64,000 bases of DNA. It comes from Enterobacter ludwigii (GTDB taxonomy: Bacteria > Pseudomonadota > Gammaproteobacteria > Enterobacterales > Enterobacteriaceae). This document shows positions 1-8,754 of the stretch, piece after piece. The notes beneath the pieces were generated by a model. The model worked only from the letters and a program-made list of their open reading frames with translations. It had not been told where the DNA came from and made no database searches. The position numbers and the translations under genes were made by a program. The stretch is taken from assembly GCA_023023105.1 (NCBI GenBank), contig CP083824.1:1364001-1428000 (forward strand), read 5' to 3'. Position 1 is the first letter of the stretch. Each line of letters starts with the position of its first letter.

Positions 1-1529
1 CGGAAGTGGTGGTCGCCAACCATGCGCTGGTGATGGCGGCGCTCGAGAGCGAAGCGGTGCTGCCGGAGCCCAAAAACCTGCTTCTGGTGCTTGATGAAGG
101 TCACCATCTGCCGGACGTGGCGCGGGACGCGCTGGAAATGAGTGCCGAAATTACCGCACCGTGGTTCCGCCTGCAGCTGGATCTCTTTTGCAAGCTGGTG
201 GCGACCTGCATGGAGCAGTTCCGCCCGAAAACCACGCCACCGCTGGCGGTGCCTGAGCGTCTTAGCGAACACTGCGAAGAGGTGTATAGCCTTATTGCCT
301 CACTCAATAACATCCTCAATCTCTGGCTTCCGGCAACGCAGGAGGCTGAACACCGCTTTGCGATGGGCGAACTCCCGGATGAAGTGATGGAGATTTGTCA
401 GCAACTGGCGAAGCATCTTGAAAAGCTACGCGGGCTGGCGGAGATGTTTTTAAACGATCTCAGTGAGAAAACCGGTTCACACGATGTGGTGCGATTGCAC
501 CGCATATTGCTCCAGATGAACCGTGCACTCGGTATGTTTGAAGCGCAAAGCAAGCTGTGGCGGCTGGCCTCGATGGCACAGGCTTCGGGCGCACCGGTCA
601 CCAAATGGGCCACCCGTGAAGTGCGTGACGGACAAGTGCACCTCTTTTTCCACTGCGTAGGTATTCGCGTGGCCGATCAGCTGGAAAAACTTATCTGGCG
701 AAGCGTGCCGCATGTGGTGGTCACATCGGCCACACTGCGTTCCCTGAACAGTTTTTCGCGTTTGCAGGAGATGAGCGGCCTGAAAGAGAAAGCGGGCGAT
801 CGCTTTGTGGCGCTGGACTCACCGTTTAACCACTGTGAGCAGGGCAAGTTGGTGATCCCGCGCATGAAGTATGAGCCGCTTATCGACAACGAAGAGCAGC
901 ATATTGCCGAGATGGCAGCCTACTTCCGCGAGCAGGTTGAAAGCAAAAAGTACCCCGGGATGCTGGTGTTATTTGCCAGTGGGCGGGCGATGCTGCGTTT
1001 CCTGGAGCACGTTACCGATCTGCGTTTACTGTTACTGGTGCAGGGCGATCAGCCGCGCTATCGGCTGGTGGAGACGCACCGTAAACGCATTGATAACGGT
1101 GAGCGCAGCGTGCTGGTAGGTTTGCAGTCGTTTGCTGAAGGTCTGGATTTGAAAGGGGACTACCTGACGCAGGTGCATATCCATAAAATCGCCTTCCCGC
1201 CGATCGACAGCCCGGTAGTGATCACCGAAGGGGAATGGCTGAAAAGCCTTAACCGCTATCCGTTTGAGGTGCAGAGCTTACCCGCGGCATCGTTTAACCT
1301 GATCCAGCAGGTGGGGCGTCTGATCCGTAGCCATGGTTGTTGGGGTGAGGTGGTGATTTACGACAAACGCTTGCTCACCAAAAATTACGGTCAGCGGCTG
1401 TTGAATGCTTTGCCCGTTTTCCCCATCGAACAACCGGAAGTGCCTGAGGTAATAAAACGCCCGGCCAAATTGCCTGTCGGGCGCAAGAAAAGCCTCCGTG
1501 CTAAGGGGCGCGGTCCTACTGGTAAGTGA
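1..1529 (+). CDS. dinG: ATP-dependent DNA helicase DinG, 3' part only
   Basis: This is the C-terminal ~509 residues of the SF2 (XPD-like) DNA helicase DinG; the 5' end lies before the window, and the first complete codon is at base 3. DinG is an iron-sulfur helicase that unwinds forked and R-loop structures. Visible here are the Walker B-type box LDEGHH, a VVTSATL motif, and the C-terminal helicase motif QQVGRLIRS. The K-12 protein is about 716 residues, so the Walker A and Fe-S cysteine region should be upstream. The body matches DinG closely, but the last ~25 residues (a basic Lys/Arg/Gly tail) do not match the K-12 tail. The stop lies 14 bases inside the convergent fimbrial gene, consistent with a junction formed when the fimbrial operon was inserted. 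Confidence 0.95.
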   Translation, partial: EVVVANHALVMAALESEAVLPEPKNLLLVLDEGHHLPDVARDALEMSAEITAPWFRLQLDLFCKLVATCMEQFRPKTTPPLAVPERLSEHCEEVYSLIASLNNILNLWLPATQEAEHRFAMGELPDEVMEICQQLAKHLEKLRGLAEMFLNDLSEKTGSHDVVRLHRILLQMNRALGMFEAQSKLWRLASMAQASGAPVTKWATREVRDGQVHLFFHCVGIRVADQLEKLIWRSVPHVVVTSATLRSLNSFSRLQEMSGLKEKAGDRFVALDSPFNHCEQGKLVIPRMKYEPLIDNEEQHIAEMAAYFREQVESKKYPGMLVLFASGRAMLRFLEHVTDLRLLLLVQGDQPRYRLVETHRKRIDNGERSVLVGLQSFAEGLDLKGDYLTQVHIHKIAFPPIDSPVVITEGEWLKSLNRYPFEVQSLPAASFNLIQQVGRLIRSHGCWGEVVIYDKRLLTKNYGQRLLNALPVFPIEQPEVPEVIKRPAKLPVGRKKSLRAKGRGPTGK

Positions 1530-2019
1530 AGGTCACCTGCACGACGCTGTTGAACGTGCCGGCGGTGACGGGCATTGAGGTGGCGTAGTAACGCGCAGCT
1601 AAGGGGAAGTCTGCCGTATGATCGCTTTGATTGATCAGTACGCTAAAGCTGGCCTGAGGAGCGATAAGGATGTGATCCTGACGATCGGCAAGTTCGAGAG
1701 CCAGGCCGCCAGCCGTGCCGTTATTCGCAAATTTTGTCGGATGTGCGCCATCCGCCTGTCCGTGAAACGTGGCGGTGGCAAGGGTTGTGGTGGCAGGGCA
1801 TTTTGAGAGTGTCAGATCTACGTTTTTCCATACCCCCGTGTCGCCGATGTCTTTAAAATCACCTGACGATGCCTGACCGAGATCGACAGTCAAATTCTGG
1901 CTGGCGCTGTCGACGGAACAGGTATTGGCAAAAATATTGCCCTGCATGAGCACCTGTATTTCCTCTGCAAAGGCGTGAGGTGTCAAAGCAAGCAGCAAAA
2001 CAGGAAGATATTTTGTCAT
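1516..2019 (-). CDS. Minor fimbrial subunit
   Basis: This encodes a 167-residue secreted pilin-domain protein and is the last gene of the fimbrial operon. An N-terminal signal peptide (MTKYLPVLLLALTPHAFA) precedes a fimbrial fold with a Cys pair (NTCSVDS near the N-terminus and SKCPA mid-protein). It ends in the alternating-hydrophobic strand VVQVTFTYQ typical of subunits assembled by donor-strand exchange. Its ATG overlaps the adhesin stop codon (ATGA), so the two are probably translationally coupled. It may be a tip-adapter or minor pilin; its position in the fibre cannot be assigned from sequence. Its 3' end overlaps the dinG 3' end by 14 bases. Confidence 0.85.
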   Translation of the reverse strand: MTKYLPVLLLALTPHAFAEEIQVLMQGNIFANTCSVDSASQNLTVDLGQASSGDFKDIGDTGVWKNVDLTLSKCPATTTLATATFHGQADGAHPTKFANNGTAGGLALELADRQDHILIAPQASFSVLINQSDHTADFPLAARYYATSMPVTAGTFNSVVQVTFTYQ

Positions 2020-3002
2020 TTATACCCCAGCGTGATGGTGGCAATGCTGTTGGCGCTGCCGGGTGTGACGTCGGCTGCGGTTTGCTCGTAACGTACCTGA
2101 AAAGGAATCGCCAGCGTTTCATTCGCTTGCGCAACTGCGGCAGTACTCCTGTAGGTACCAAAATCAGGGACTTCTCCGTCAAACAGCATTTGAACCCCTA
2201 TACCCGTTGCGACGCCGGTTTCCTGAGTCAGGTTGATGACGCCCGGGAAGTTCGTATCATAGCCATTTGCACTTGTTATCATGACCTCCGGCTGCACGGT
2301 GTCGGTACAATTCACGTCCACGTCAAACGTCCTGTAGGGAGCTATTGAACCCGCACCGGTAAATGCGCTGACCGGAAAATCCCCTAATTTGATTGTCAGG
2401 CTTTTTGGGGATACGGAGCAGGTCACCTCGTGCACCGTGATATTTCCCGCGTAAGAAATATTATTGGGGTCGCCAATCCCTTCATGACCAAATACGCCAA
2501 TGCCAAACCGGGTTTGGGCCTGAACCAGAGTACCTGAAGAGATCGCATTGCTGGTTTTTACCAGCTCCAGCGTGACGTCAAAACTGAATGATTGTTGTCC
2601 ATCGGTGGAGACATACCCTATGGGGGTGCTGCGCGAATCGCACTGTACGCCGCCAGCTCCGCTAATACGCTGGCCTTTGTCGTTCATCAATGCGATACCA
2701 ACCCCGGGCACGCCGGAGTCATAGACGCCAGTCATGCCCGGTATTTCAGCCCCCGTACCGTAATAGCAGGACACGATCTCCAGGCCACTATCAATGCTTT
2801 GATCGCAGTTTCCTGCAACATGAACGGTATTTTCCGAGCCGGGAATGGTCGCCCCAACGGCCAGCGTTGTGGAAACCGAGACCGACGCGATGTTGATCAT
2901 TTTTGGCAGGTCCGGGGTGGTACAGGTCGCTTTAGCATGCGGCATAAATAATGCAGCGGCTCCCAGAATCAGTAGAAAAAAGCAGTGTTTAATCAATTGC
3001 AT
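2016..3002 (-). CDS. Probable fimbrial tip adhesin
   Basis: This is a 328-residue, roughly twice pilin-length protein, as expected for a two-domain adhesin (lectin-like domain followed by a pilin domain). I chose the ATG at 3002 because it starts directly with a good signal peptide (MQLIKHCFFLLILGAAALFMPHAKA) and leaves a 22-base gap after the usher stop; the longer frame would run into usher coding sequence. The N-terminal ~165 mature residues contain several Cys (CTTPDL, GNCDQS, VSCYYG, VQCDS) and would hold the receptor site. From about residue 190 a pilin domain starts (VTCSVSPKSLTIKLGDF) and ends in the canonical ATITLGYK strand. The receptor is unknown. Confidence 0.85.
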   Translation of the reverse strand: MQLIKHCFFLLILGAAALFMPHAKATCTTPDLPKMINIASVSVSTTLAVGATIPGSENTVHVAGNCDQSIDSGLEIVSCYYGTGAEIPGMTGVYDSGVPGVGIALMNDKGQRISGAGGVQCDSRSTPIGYVSTDGQQSFSFDVTLELVKTSNAISSGTLVQAQTRFGIGVFGHEGIGDPNNISYAGNITVHEVTCSVSPKSLTIKLGDFPVSAFTGAGSIAPYRTFDVDVNCTDTVQPEVMITSANGYDTNFPGVINLTQETGVATGIGVQMLFDGEVPDFGTYRSTAAVAQANETLAIPFQVRYEQTAADVTPGSANSIATITLGYK

Positions 3003-3024
3003 AATATTGAACCTGAGCGGTGGA

Positions 3025-5568
3025 TCACTGACACTGCGCGCCAGCATGAATGATGGTGGATTTATCTTTCTCATCCGTTAGCGCGTATGCAGCGCTGCAA
3101 TGCTCGCTGACATCTGGCCCCCAGCTGACAGAGAGTTTCCCGTGCTGAGGTAAACCGGAGAGATAGGTCTGGCCGTCGCTGCCCACAATGAACTCGCTGT
3201 CCTTATCGTCGGTGGTGACGGTTGCGCCAAAGGGAAGCGGTTTACCGTTTTGTGTCAACGTCATCAATACCCGACGTCCCACACGGGTGTTGAAGCTCGC
3301 CCGAACGACTGCCCCACGTGTCGGGGTGACAATCTGCGCGGCGTGGGTCACGTCGGCATCCTCTGGTAGCGTTTCGGTGTCCAGCGAAATGGTGTTATGG
3401 CGATAGGCAGTGACAAATGGCACAACGGTATAGCCACGGAAATCGGTCTCGACTCCCGTCTGGTTGGTGATATGTGTGCCATGGGTCCCCGGCGCTTTTA
3501 CCAGAGCGATGGTTTCCCCTAGCGGCTGACTTAACGTGATGCCGTTAGCATGCGCCACGACGCCACCCTGCAGGCCCATATTCACCGTGCGCTGATATTT
3601 ATCCTGACTAATACCGCCGCTCACTTCGCCATAGGTCGCCTTATAGTCGGCATTCACGCTGGTGGAATTGCCGCTGCCGGTTGTGCTCAGACCTTCCTGA
3701 ATATTCCAGTTGAGGTTCTCTTCTTTTAGCGCCGTGCCGTTCAGGCCAATATTCTGCGTGGTACCCTCTTTAGTGTTATTCAGATTGTACGTAGCCCACG
3801 TGTTGTGCATCCAGCGGTCAAGCGGAACGGAGACACTCAGAGAGAACTGGTTGTCGTTGGTAACTGACTCCCCGTTCTCGTCGCTGTCGTCAGTATTTTT
3901 GTTCATGCTGTAGCTCAGGCTGTAGCTCACGCCGTGCCAGCTGTTGTTGTAGCTGACGCTCATGGAGGTCATGTCCTGACTCTGGCTCCAGTAGGTCTCT
4001 TTCACCATGCTCAGGGTGACGGAACCCCACCCTTTGGGCAGCGTCTGGTCGACGGTGGCTTCAGCCCGCGCGCGACGCTGCTGTGGGGCCGACCAGTCGT
4101 CCGAGCGGGTCCAGGACTCCATGGTGTCTTCCATGGTGTAAAACCCTTTGCTGTTGTAGCGATACCCCGCGAGAGAGAAGTTGGTACCGGAGCCGGCAAA
4201 ATCTTTGCTGTAACGTACACGCCAGGACTGGCCTTTGCTGGCCTGTTGCTTTTTAAGCAGTGCTTTCGCGCGGGTCACGTCGATGGAAAAGGCGCCTAAA
4301 TCACCCATGTTTTTTCCCGCGCCCAGCGCCTGAGATTGATAATGGCTGCTCTGTTGTACGCCGCCATAGGCGGTGAAACCATACGGTAAACCATAAATTG
4401 CGCTGCCCTGGGCAAACGGCGTTTTCTCTACATCGCTGTCATATGATCGATAACGGCCAGCAGTGACGCTATAGCGCAGGTTATGTTCACGCTGGAGTAC
4501 CGGTACTGAAGCGTAGGGCACCACGAAATGGCTTTCGCTGCCGTCGGTTTCTTTTACCGTCACCTGAAGATCGCCGCTGCTGCCCGTCGGGTAGAGGTCG
4601 TTGATCTCAAACGCACCGGGCGCAACGGTATTTTGATAAATGACGTAACCGTTCTGTCGCACCATCACCAGAGCGTTACTGTGTGCTGTACCGCGAATAA
4701 TCGGGGCATACCCTTTCTCGCTGTCCGGGAGCATGTCGCTGTCGGAGTTAAGCTGTACGCCGGTATAAGGCACGCTATCAAACACGTCGGCAGGGGAAGA
4801 ACTTTGTCCGACCGTCAGGCTGCTTTTCATCGCCACAATATCGCGCTGGGCGTAGGTATAAATGGATGAAAACGTCTGCTGTTGTTCTTTACCCGTGGTG
4901 CTGCGGTTCCATGTCGAGTAGTTTCTCAACCGCCATGCGCCAATGTTAAGGCCAGGCCGGAGATTGACGTACTGGCTGCTGGTATCCTGTTCACCCTGTT
5001 GCAGCGCGTGGCTTTGGCTCGCGGTCGCACTGTAATTGAGCAGACCAGCCGTGATCCCTTCATCGAACTCTTTTGGGTCGATATAGCCCCGTGGAACCTG
5101 GCCTAGTGCCAGTTGCGGAACACTGAGCAGCAGCTGTTGATTGCGAACGTGGAACGACGTGGAGGCTGCCGGGATGGTGTTTAAATCAGCGCACTGGCCT
5201 TTTGCCATCAGCTCTGGATATTTTTGGGTTTTGATACCCAGGCTTTTTAAGTCGCTCAGACTAAAGCAGGGCTGAAGAGAGTTATTACCTTGCGGATCTT
5301 TTTGTAATTTGAACGTGACGTCGCGTGTATCAATTTTATTGTTATTAATAAAAATGGCGACCTGATATTTTCCCGGTGCCTGCCCTGGCCCTTTTTCGTA
5401 AACGGACAGGTCGGTCTTTCCCTGTTGAGGATTATCAATATCCAGTAATGCCGGGTTAAAATAATCATCAGCCATAACCTGCTGTGCAAAGATCGCCAGC
5501 GCCAGGCCACATAAAATGACCAGCAGTGATGAAATTCGGCAGGTGAACGGCTTTTTATGGCTGTACAT
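3025..5568 (-). CDS. Outer-membrane fimbrial usher
   Basis: This is the outer-membrane usher that receives chaperone-subunit complexes and secretes the growing fibre. From the ATG at 5568 it is about 847 residues, normal for FimD/PapC-type ushers. It has a signal peptide ending near QQVMA, then the classic mature start DDYFNPALLDI, an N-terminal chaperone-binding domain, a long beta-barrel region rich in Tyr/Trp/Ser/Asn strands, and a C-terminal domain with a Cys pair near the end (EHCSAAY and GAQCQ). A GTG at 5589, 21 bases upstream in frame, is an alternative start; neither has a strong ribosome-binding site, and the ATG gives the more usual signal peptide. Confidence 0.95.
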   Translation of the reverse strand: MYSHKKPFTCRISSLLVILCGLALAIFAQQVMADDYFNPALLDIDNPQQGKTDLSVYEKGPGQAPGKYQVAIFINNNKIDTRDVTFKLQKDPQGNNSLQPCFSLSDLKSLGIKTQKYPELMAKGQCADLNTIPAASTSFHVRNQQLLLSVPQLALGQVPRGYIDPKEFDEGITAGLLNYSATASQSHALQQGEQDTSSQYVNLRPGLNIGAWRLRNYSTWNRSTTGKEQQQTFSSIYTYAQRDIVAMKSSLTVGQSSSPADVFDSVPYTGVQLNSDSDMLPDSEKGYAPIIRGTAHSNALVMVRQNGYVIYQNTVAPGAFEINDLYPTGSSGDLQVTVKETDGSESHFVVPYASVPVLQREHNLRYSVTAGRYRSYDSDVEKTPFAQGSAIYGLPYGFTAYGGVQQSSHYQSQALGAGKNMGDLGAFSIDVTRAKALLKKQQASKGQSWRVRYSKDFAGSGTNFSLAGYRYNSKGFYTMEDTMESWTRSDDWSAPQQRRARAEATVDQTLPKGWGSVTLSMVKETYWSQSQDMTSMSVSYNNSWHGVSYSLSYSMNKNTDDSDENGESVTNDNQFSLSVSVPLDRWMHNTWATYNLNNTKEGTTQNIGLNGTALKEENLNWNIQEGLSTTGSGNSTSVNADYKATYGEVSGGISQDKYQRTVNMGLQGGVVAHANGITLSQPLGETIALVKAPGTHGTHITNQTGVETDFRGYTVVPFVTAYRHNTISLDTETLPEDADVTHAAQIVTPTRGAVVRASFNTRVGRRVLMTLTQNGKPLPFGATVTTDDKDSEFIVGSDGQTYLSGLPQHGKLSVSWGPDVSEHCSAAYALTDEKDKSTIIHAGAQCQ

Positions 5569-5595
5569 GATTATAGTAATTGTCTGCACATAATA

Positions 5596-6270
5596 TTAGT
5601 GGACTGATTTCGACCATGTCTGGCTGATACTGCCGTAATCCGTAATAATGGAATACGCGACAGTGGAACCGCTGACGTTGCCAGGTAAGGCAAAATGTGT
5701 TTCCGTTTCAGGTATTGCCCACGTGGCTTTATCCACTTTATGGCCGTTCAGCGTCACCTTCTGGAAATTCATATAGAATGGCGTTGGGTTATTGACGACC
5801 AGATCGTTGCCTTCACGATGCCACTCAAGTTTATTTGCGACATCTTCAGGTTTGCCTTTAACTGAAGTAGGGCGATACAACAATTTTATGCGCGTATTAA
5901 TGGCAATTTGCAGGGTATTCATCCCTTCAACATGTTTTGAGGAGGGAATGGCTTTGATATTTAACCAGTACAGCGATTCACGATCTTCCGGTAGATTGCC
6001 ACCGGTACGTACCACGCGCAGCACGTTATCCTCTTTTGCATCAAGACGAAAAAGCGGTGGTGTAATCAGAAAGGGCGCTTTGCCCGGGGTTTTACCGCCA
6101 GAATCGACCCAGGACTGTACCAGATAATCCGTGGTATCTGGGTTTGAAACGCCAAGAGAGGACTCCTTTTTATCTCCATGGTAGACCAGACGGGTGCCAT
6201 TAATAATAACACCTGCATGCGCAGTGGCGGCTGCCAGTAAAAGAGTGCTCAGTAAATAACCGTGGCGCAT
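5596..6270 (-). CDS. Periplasmic fimbrial chaperone (PapD/FimC family)
   Basis: This is a 224-residue periplasmic chaperone that caps pilin subunits by donor-strand complementation. A signal peptide (MRHGYLLSTLLLAAATAHA) leads into the two Ig-like domains. The conserved basic pair that anchors the subunit C-terminus is visible: the Arg in IINGTRLVY near the mature N-terminus and the Lys in RIKLLYRP. The ENPxxY-like stretch appears as VNNPTPFYMNF in domain 2. It lies between the major pilin and the usher, the normal order. A hairpin upstream (6281-6325) may limit its expression relative to the pilin. Confidence 0.94.
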   Translation of the reverse strand: MRHGYLLSTLLLAAATAHAGVIINGTRLVYHGDKKESSLGVSNPDTTDYLVQSWVDSGGKTPGKAPFLITPPLFRLDAKEDNVLRVVRTGGNLPEDRESLYWLNIKAIPSSKHVEGMNTLQIAINTRIKLLYRPTSVKGKPEDVANKLEWHREGNDLVVNNPTPFYMNFQKVTLNGHKVDKATWAIPETETHFALPGNVSGSTVAYSIITDYGSISQTWSKSVH

Positions 6271-6280
6271 AACTATTTCT

Positions 6281-6325
6281 CAAAAAAAGAAGAGATATTA
6301 ACGCCGATAAAAACGTTAATATCTC
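6281..6325 (-). terminator. Intercistronic terminator-like hairpin in fimbrial operon
   Basis: A perfect 12-bp inverted repeat (GAGATATTAACG at 6292-6303, CGTTAATATCTC at 6314-6325, 10-base loop) sits between the major pilin gene and the chaperone gene. Read on the minus strand it is followed by a T-rich run (complement of 6281-6288). The likely effect is partial termination or 3'-end protection that makes pilin mRNA more abundant than chaperone and usher mRNA; that effect is inferred. Confidence 0.7.
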
Positions 6326-6338
6326 AGGATGGATAATA

Positions 6339-6875
6339 TCAGTTATAGATAACGGTGAAGGTCGATACAGAGTTAGCCGGACCTGCGGTAATTGCGGCCC
6401 CGGTTTGAATATACCGTGCGCCGAATATCAGGTCGTTGACCGTCGTGCCGGAGGCTAAAGGATATTGCTGAGACGGCGTATACAGACTCACGGGTTGTTC
6501 AGAAGCATCAACCAGTTGAATAGCCACACCTGTTGCAGCATCCACATCCGGCGTTAATGCCAGCGTGGCGTTATTATTCGCATCCGGCGTTCCGCCGAAG
6601 TTAATCGCTGCGGAGGTAACGGTTTCCGGACAATCTTTTAGCTGAATATCGAACTTCGTTAACGTGCTGGTAGAGCCCGCACCGGTAAATACCGTTTTAG
6701 ACACTTTACCTAGCTGAACATTTAATGGATTACTTAACCCATTAACCACCTGACACGCAGAATCAATTATTTCCCCGGTGAAGTTTATCTGACCTTCACC
6801 GTTTGTTGCCGCTAATGCAGATGCAGAACATCCCACTGTTGCGGCGATGAATAAACCTAAAGCAACCTTGTTCAT
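6339..6875 (-). CDS. Major fimbrial subunit (type 1-like pilin)
   Basis: This encodes a 178-residue pilin. The signal peptide (MNKVALGLFIAATVGCSASALA) is followed by the typical mature start with alternating residues (GEGQINFTGEIIDSACQV). The pilin disulfide cysteines are present (SACQV and LKDCPE), and the protein ends in the conserved STFTVIYN strand with the penultimate Tyr. It is the first gene of the operon, has an AGGA ribosome-binding site, and is probably the shaft subunit. Best described as a chaperone-usher major pilin; the exact fimbrial clade cannot be set without alignment. Confidence 0.92.
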   Translation of the reverse strand: MNKVALGLFIAATVGCSASALAATNGEGQINFTGEIIDSACQVVNGLSNPLNVQLGKVSKTVFTGAGSTSTLTKFDIQLKDCPETVTSAAINFGGTPDANNNATLALTPDVDAATGVAIQLVDASEQPVSLYTPSQQYPLASGTTVNDLIFGARYIQTGAAITAGPANSVSTFTVIYN

Positions 6876-7131
6876 AACAAATCCTGGTATGTTTCTGGTG
6901 AGAACGCTGCCTGGACGTTTTCACCGGTGACCCTTAATGACTTTCCGCTGACTATTTAAGCAAATAATGACGTATTAAGAATCTTCTGGCGGAATTACAA
7001 ATAATTGAAATAGTGCTTGAGTTTCACTTTTCATCATAAAAACAGAAGGTTGATCCGGTTGAAAAAAACTAACGTCTGTAGGTTCTTCAGGGCTATATTG
7101 TTAACAAGATGATGTTTTCAGGAGAGATGTC
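6876..7131. promoter_or_regulatory. Divergent fimbrial/ybiB promoter region
   Basis: A 256-base AT-rich gap between the minus-strand fimbrial operon and plus-strand ybiB must hold both promoters. An imperfect 10-bp inverted repeat (6897-6906 with 6916-6925) lies in the fimbrial leader. No long inverted repeats of the type that bound an invertible fimbrial switch were seen, and no recombinase gene is nearby. An AGGAG motif about 10 bases before the ybiB GTG supports that start. Confidence 0.45.
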
Positions 7132-8094
7132 GTGGATTATCGCAAAATTATCAAAGAAGTAGGGCGCGGAAAAAATCATGCCCGCGATCTGGACCATGAA
7201 ACCGCTCGTGCGCTTTACACCCATATGCTCAATGGTGAGGTTCCTGACCTGGAGATGGGGGGCATTCTGATTGCGCTGCGTATCAAGGGTGAAGGTGAAG
7301 CGGAGATGCGCGGCTTCTATGAAGCCATGCAGGCGCATACGCTGCGCTTAACGCCGCCGGTGGCAAAACCGATGCCGATTGTGATCCCGAGCTATAACGG
7401 TGCGCGCAAGCAGGCAAACCTCACTCCACTGCTGGCTATCTTATTACACAAACTCGGGTTTCCGGTGGTGGTTCACGGCGTGAGCGAAGATCCTACGCGC
7501 GTACTGACGGAGACTATTTTCGGGATGCTGGGGATCGCGCCAACACGACATGCTGGCCAGGCACAGGCGAAACTGGATGGCCATCAACCGGTTTACATCC
7601 CTGTCGGTGCACTTTGCCCACCGCTGGAAAAGCAGCTTGATATGCGCTGGCGCATGGGGGTGCGTAACAGCGCACACACCCTGGCGAAACTGGCGACACC
7701 TTTTGGTGAAGATGCCGCTCTGCGTCTTTCCAGCGTTTCTCACCCGGAATATGTTGCGCGTGTGGGTAAATTTTTCGAGGACATTGGGGGCAGGGCATTG
7801 TTGACGCAGGGTACAGAGGGCGAAGTTTATGCTAACCCGCAGCGCTGCCCTCAGGTGGTGCTGATTGATTCCGTCGGTACGCGCGCCATTCTGGAGCGTG
7901 GGGACGAAAATAGCGGCGTGATATTGCCTGAGGCAAAAGATCCGCACACCACCGCGCACTGGATTGAGCAGTGCCTTGCCGGAAATGTGCCCGTTCCGCA
8001 TTCCCTCAAGCTACAGATGGCCTGTTGTTTGCTGGCTACCGGGGAAGTTGAAACGATCGAAGCAGGGCTGAAACGCGTTGAAGAGACGTTTTAA
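7132..8094 (+). CDS. ybiB: TrpD2-like nucleic-acid-binding protein YbiB
   Basis: This encodes a 320-residue protein matching YbiB of E. coli over its whole length, including the GTG start preceded by AGGAG. YbiB has the fold of anthranilate phosphoribosyltransferase (TrpD) but belongs to the TrpD2 group, which binds nucleic acids through positively charged surface regions rather than catalysing tryptophan synthesis. The phosphoribosyltransferase-like segment around PIVIPSYNGARKQANLTP and the later NPQRCPQVVLID stretch are visible. In K-12 it directly follows dinG; here the fimbrial operon intervenes. SOS control was proposed for the dinG-ybiB unit, and this insertion would separate ybiB from the dinG promoter. 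Confidence 0.93.
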   Translation: MDYRKIIKEVGRGKNHARDLDHETARALYTHMLNGEVPDLEMGGILIALRIKGEGEAEMRGFYEAMQAHTLRLTPPVAKPMPIVIPSYNGARKQANLTPLLAILLHKLGFPVVVHGVSEDPTRVLTETIFGMLGIAPTRHAGQAQAKLDGHQPVYIPVGALCPPLEKQLDMRWRMGVRNSAHTLAKLATPFGEDAALRLSSVSHPEYVARVGKFFEDIGGRALLTQGTEGEVYANPQRCPQVVLIDSVGTRAILERGDENSGVILPEAKDPHTTAHWIEQCLAGNVPVPHSLKLQMACCLLATGEVETIEAGLKRVEETF

Positions 8095-8096
8095 GC

Positions 8097-8127
8097 AAAA
8101 AAAAAGCCCGTCCAGTGGCGGACGGGC
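8097..8127 (-). terminator. Terminator of ybiJ
   Basis: GCCCGTCC (8106-8113) and GGACGGGC (8120-8127) form a strong GC stem. On the minus strand it is followed by a run of Ts (complement of the A-run at 8097-8105). It ends ybiJ transcripts and sits immediately after the convergent ybiB stop. Confidence 0.8.
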
Positions 8128-8208
8128 AAGCAAGGGTAACAACAGGTCAATGAGGGTTGGAGCAGCTCACCAAGAGGGTACGGTGAGGGTGGAGCACAAT
8201 TCGTTCGA

Positions 8209-8469
8209 TTATTTGTAAATAACCGCAGTACCGCTCAGCTTGTTGTTGGTGTTAGCGGAGGTGATGGTGTACCCGCTTGCACCGGCAGCTGCGGCTTTCT
8301 CAGCCAGTTTGGCTTCCAGACCGTCCAGCGTGGTCGCGCCTTCTGCACTTACCACACCGATTTTATTCATGCCCTGGGCCTGAGTAGAAGAGACAGGCTC
8401 TGCAGCAAATGCGCCAAAAGACAGAGCGGACAGGGCAACAGCAGCAACAGCATATTTGATGGTTTTCAT
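8209..8469 (-). CDS. ybiJ: Small periplasmic DUF1471/YdgH-like protein YbiJ
   Basis: This is an 86-residue secreted protein of the YdgH/BhsA/McbA (DUF1471) family, near-identical to K-12 YbiJ. The ATG at 8469 was chosen because it begins the signal peptide (MKTIKYAVAAVALSALSFGAFA); the open frame extends upstream without homologous sequence. The mature part has the family pattern LDGLEAKLAEKAAAAGASGY and ends TAVIYK. Members respond to stress and affect biofilm or surface properties, but YbiJ's own function is not established. It is transcribed alone, with a terminator at 8097-8127. Confidence 0.93.
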   Translation of the reverse strand: MKTIKYAVAAVALSALSFGAFAAEPVSSTQAQGMNKIGVVSAEGATTLDGLEAKLAEKAAAAGASGYTITSANTNNKLSGTAVIYK

Positions 8470-8754
8470 AGTTAATCTCTCGCAGGTTATTCTGTTAAGG
8501 GGACGATGTTCCGTCGATGTGATAAGTATCACGCTTTTTTGTGGAGGATAAAATCGAAGAGAATTGACGTGGTTGCTCAAAAAAATTGAATGACAAATAA
8601 CTTATTGAATATTAATAAATTCAAAGTGCCGCTTTACACTTCTTGTTGAAGTGCTTTACAGTCGCGTTGAGAAGGGCACATTTTGCTACGCGTTCCGCTA
8701 AAAATCGTGAGAGTAAAGGAATGCGCTTGGGTGGTTAGCTTACGTAAAGGAGAG

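Noticed and set aside
2016..3074. Longer start for the fimbrial adhesin at 3074
   Set aside because: It would overlap the usher 3' end by 50 bases and put 24 non-signal residues ahead of a clear signal peptide starting at 3002.
6876..7131. Invertible fimbrial phase switch
   Set aside because: No long flanking inverted repeats and no recombinase gene nearby.
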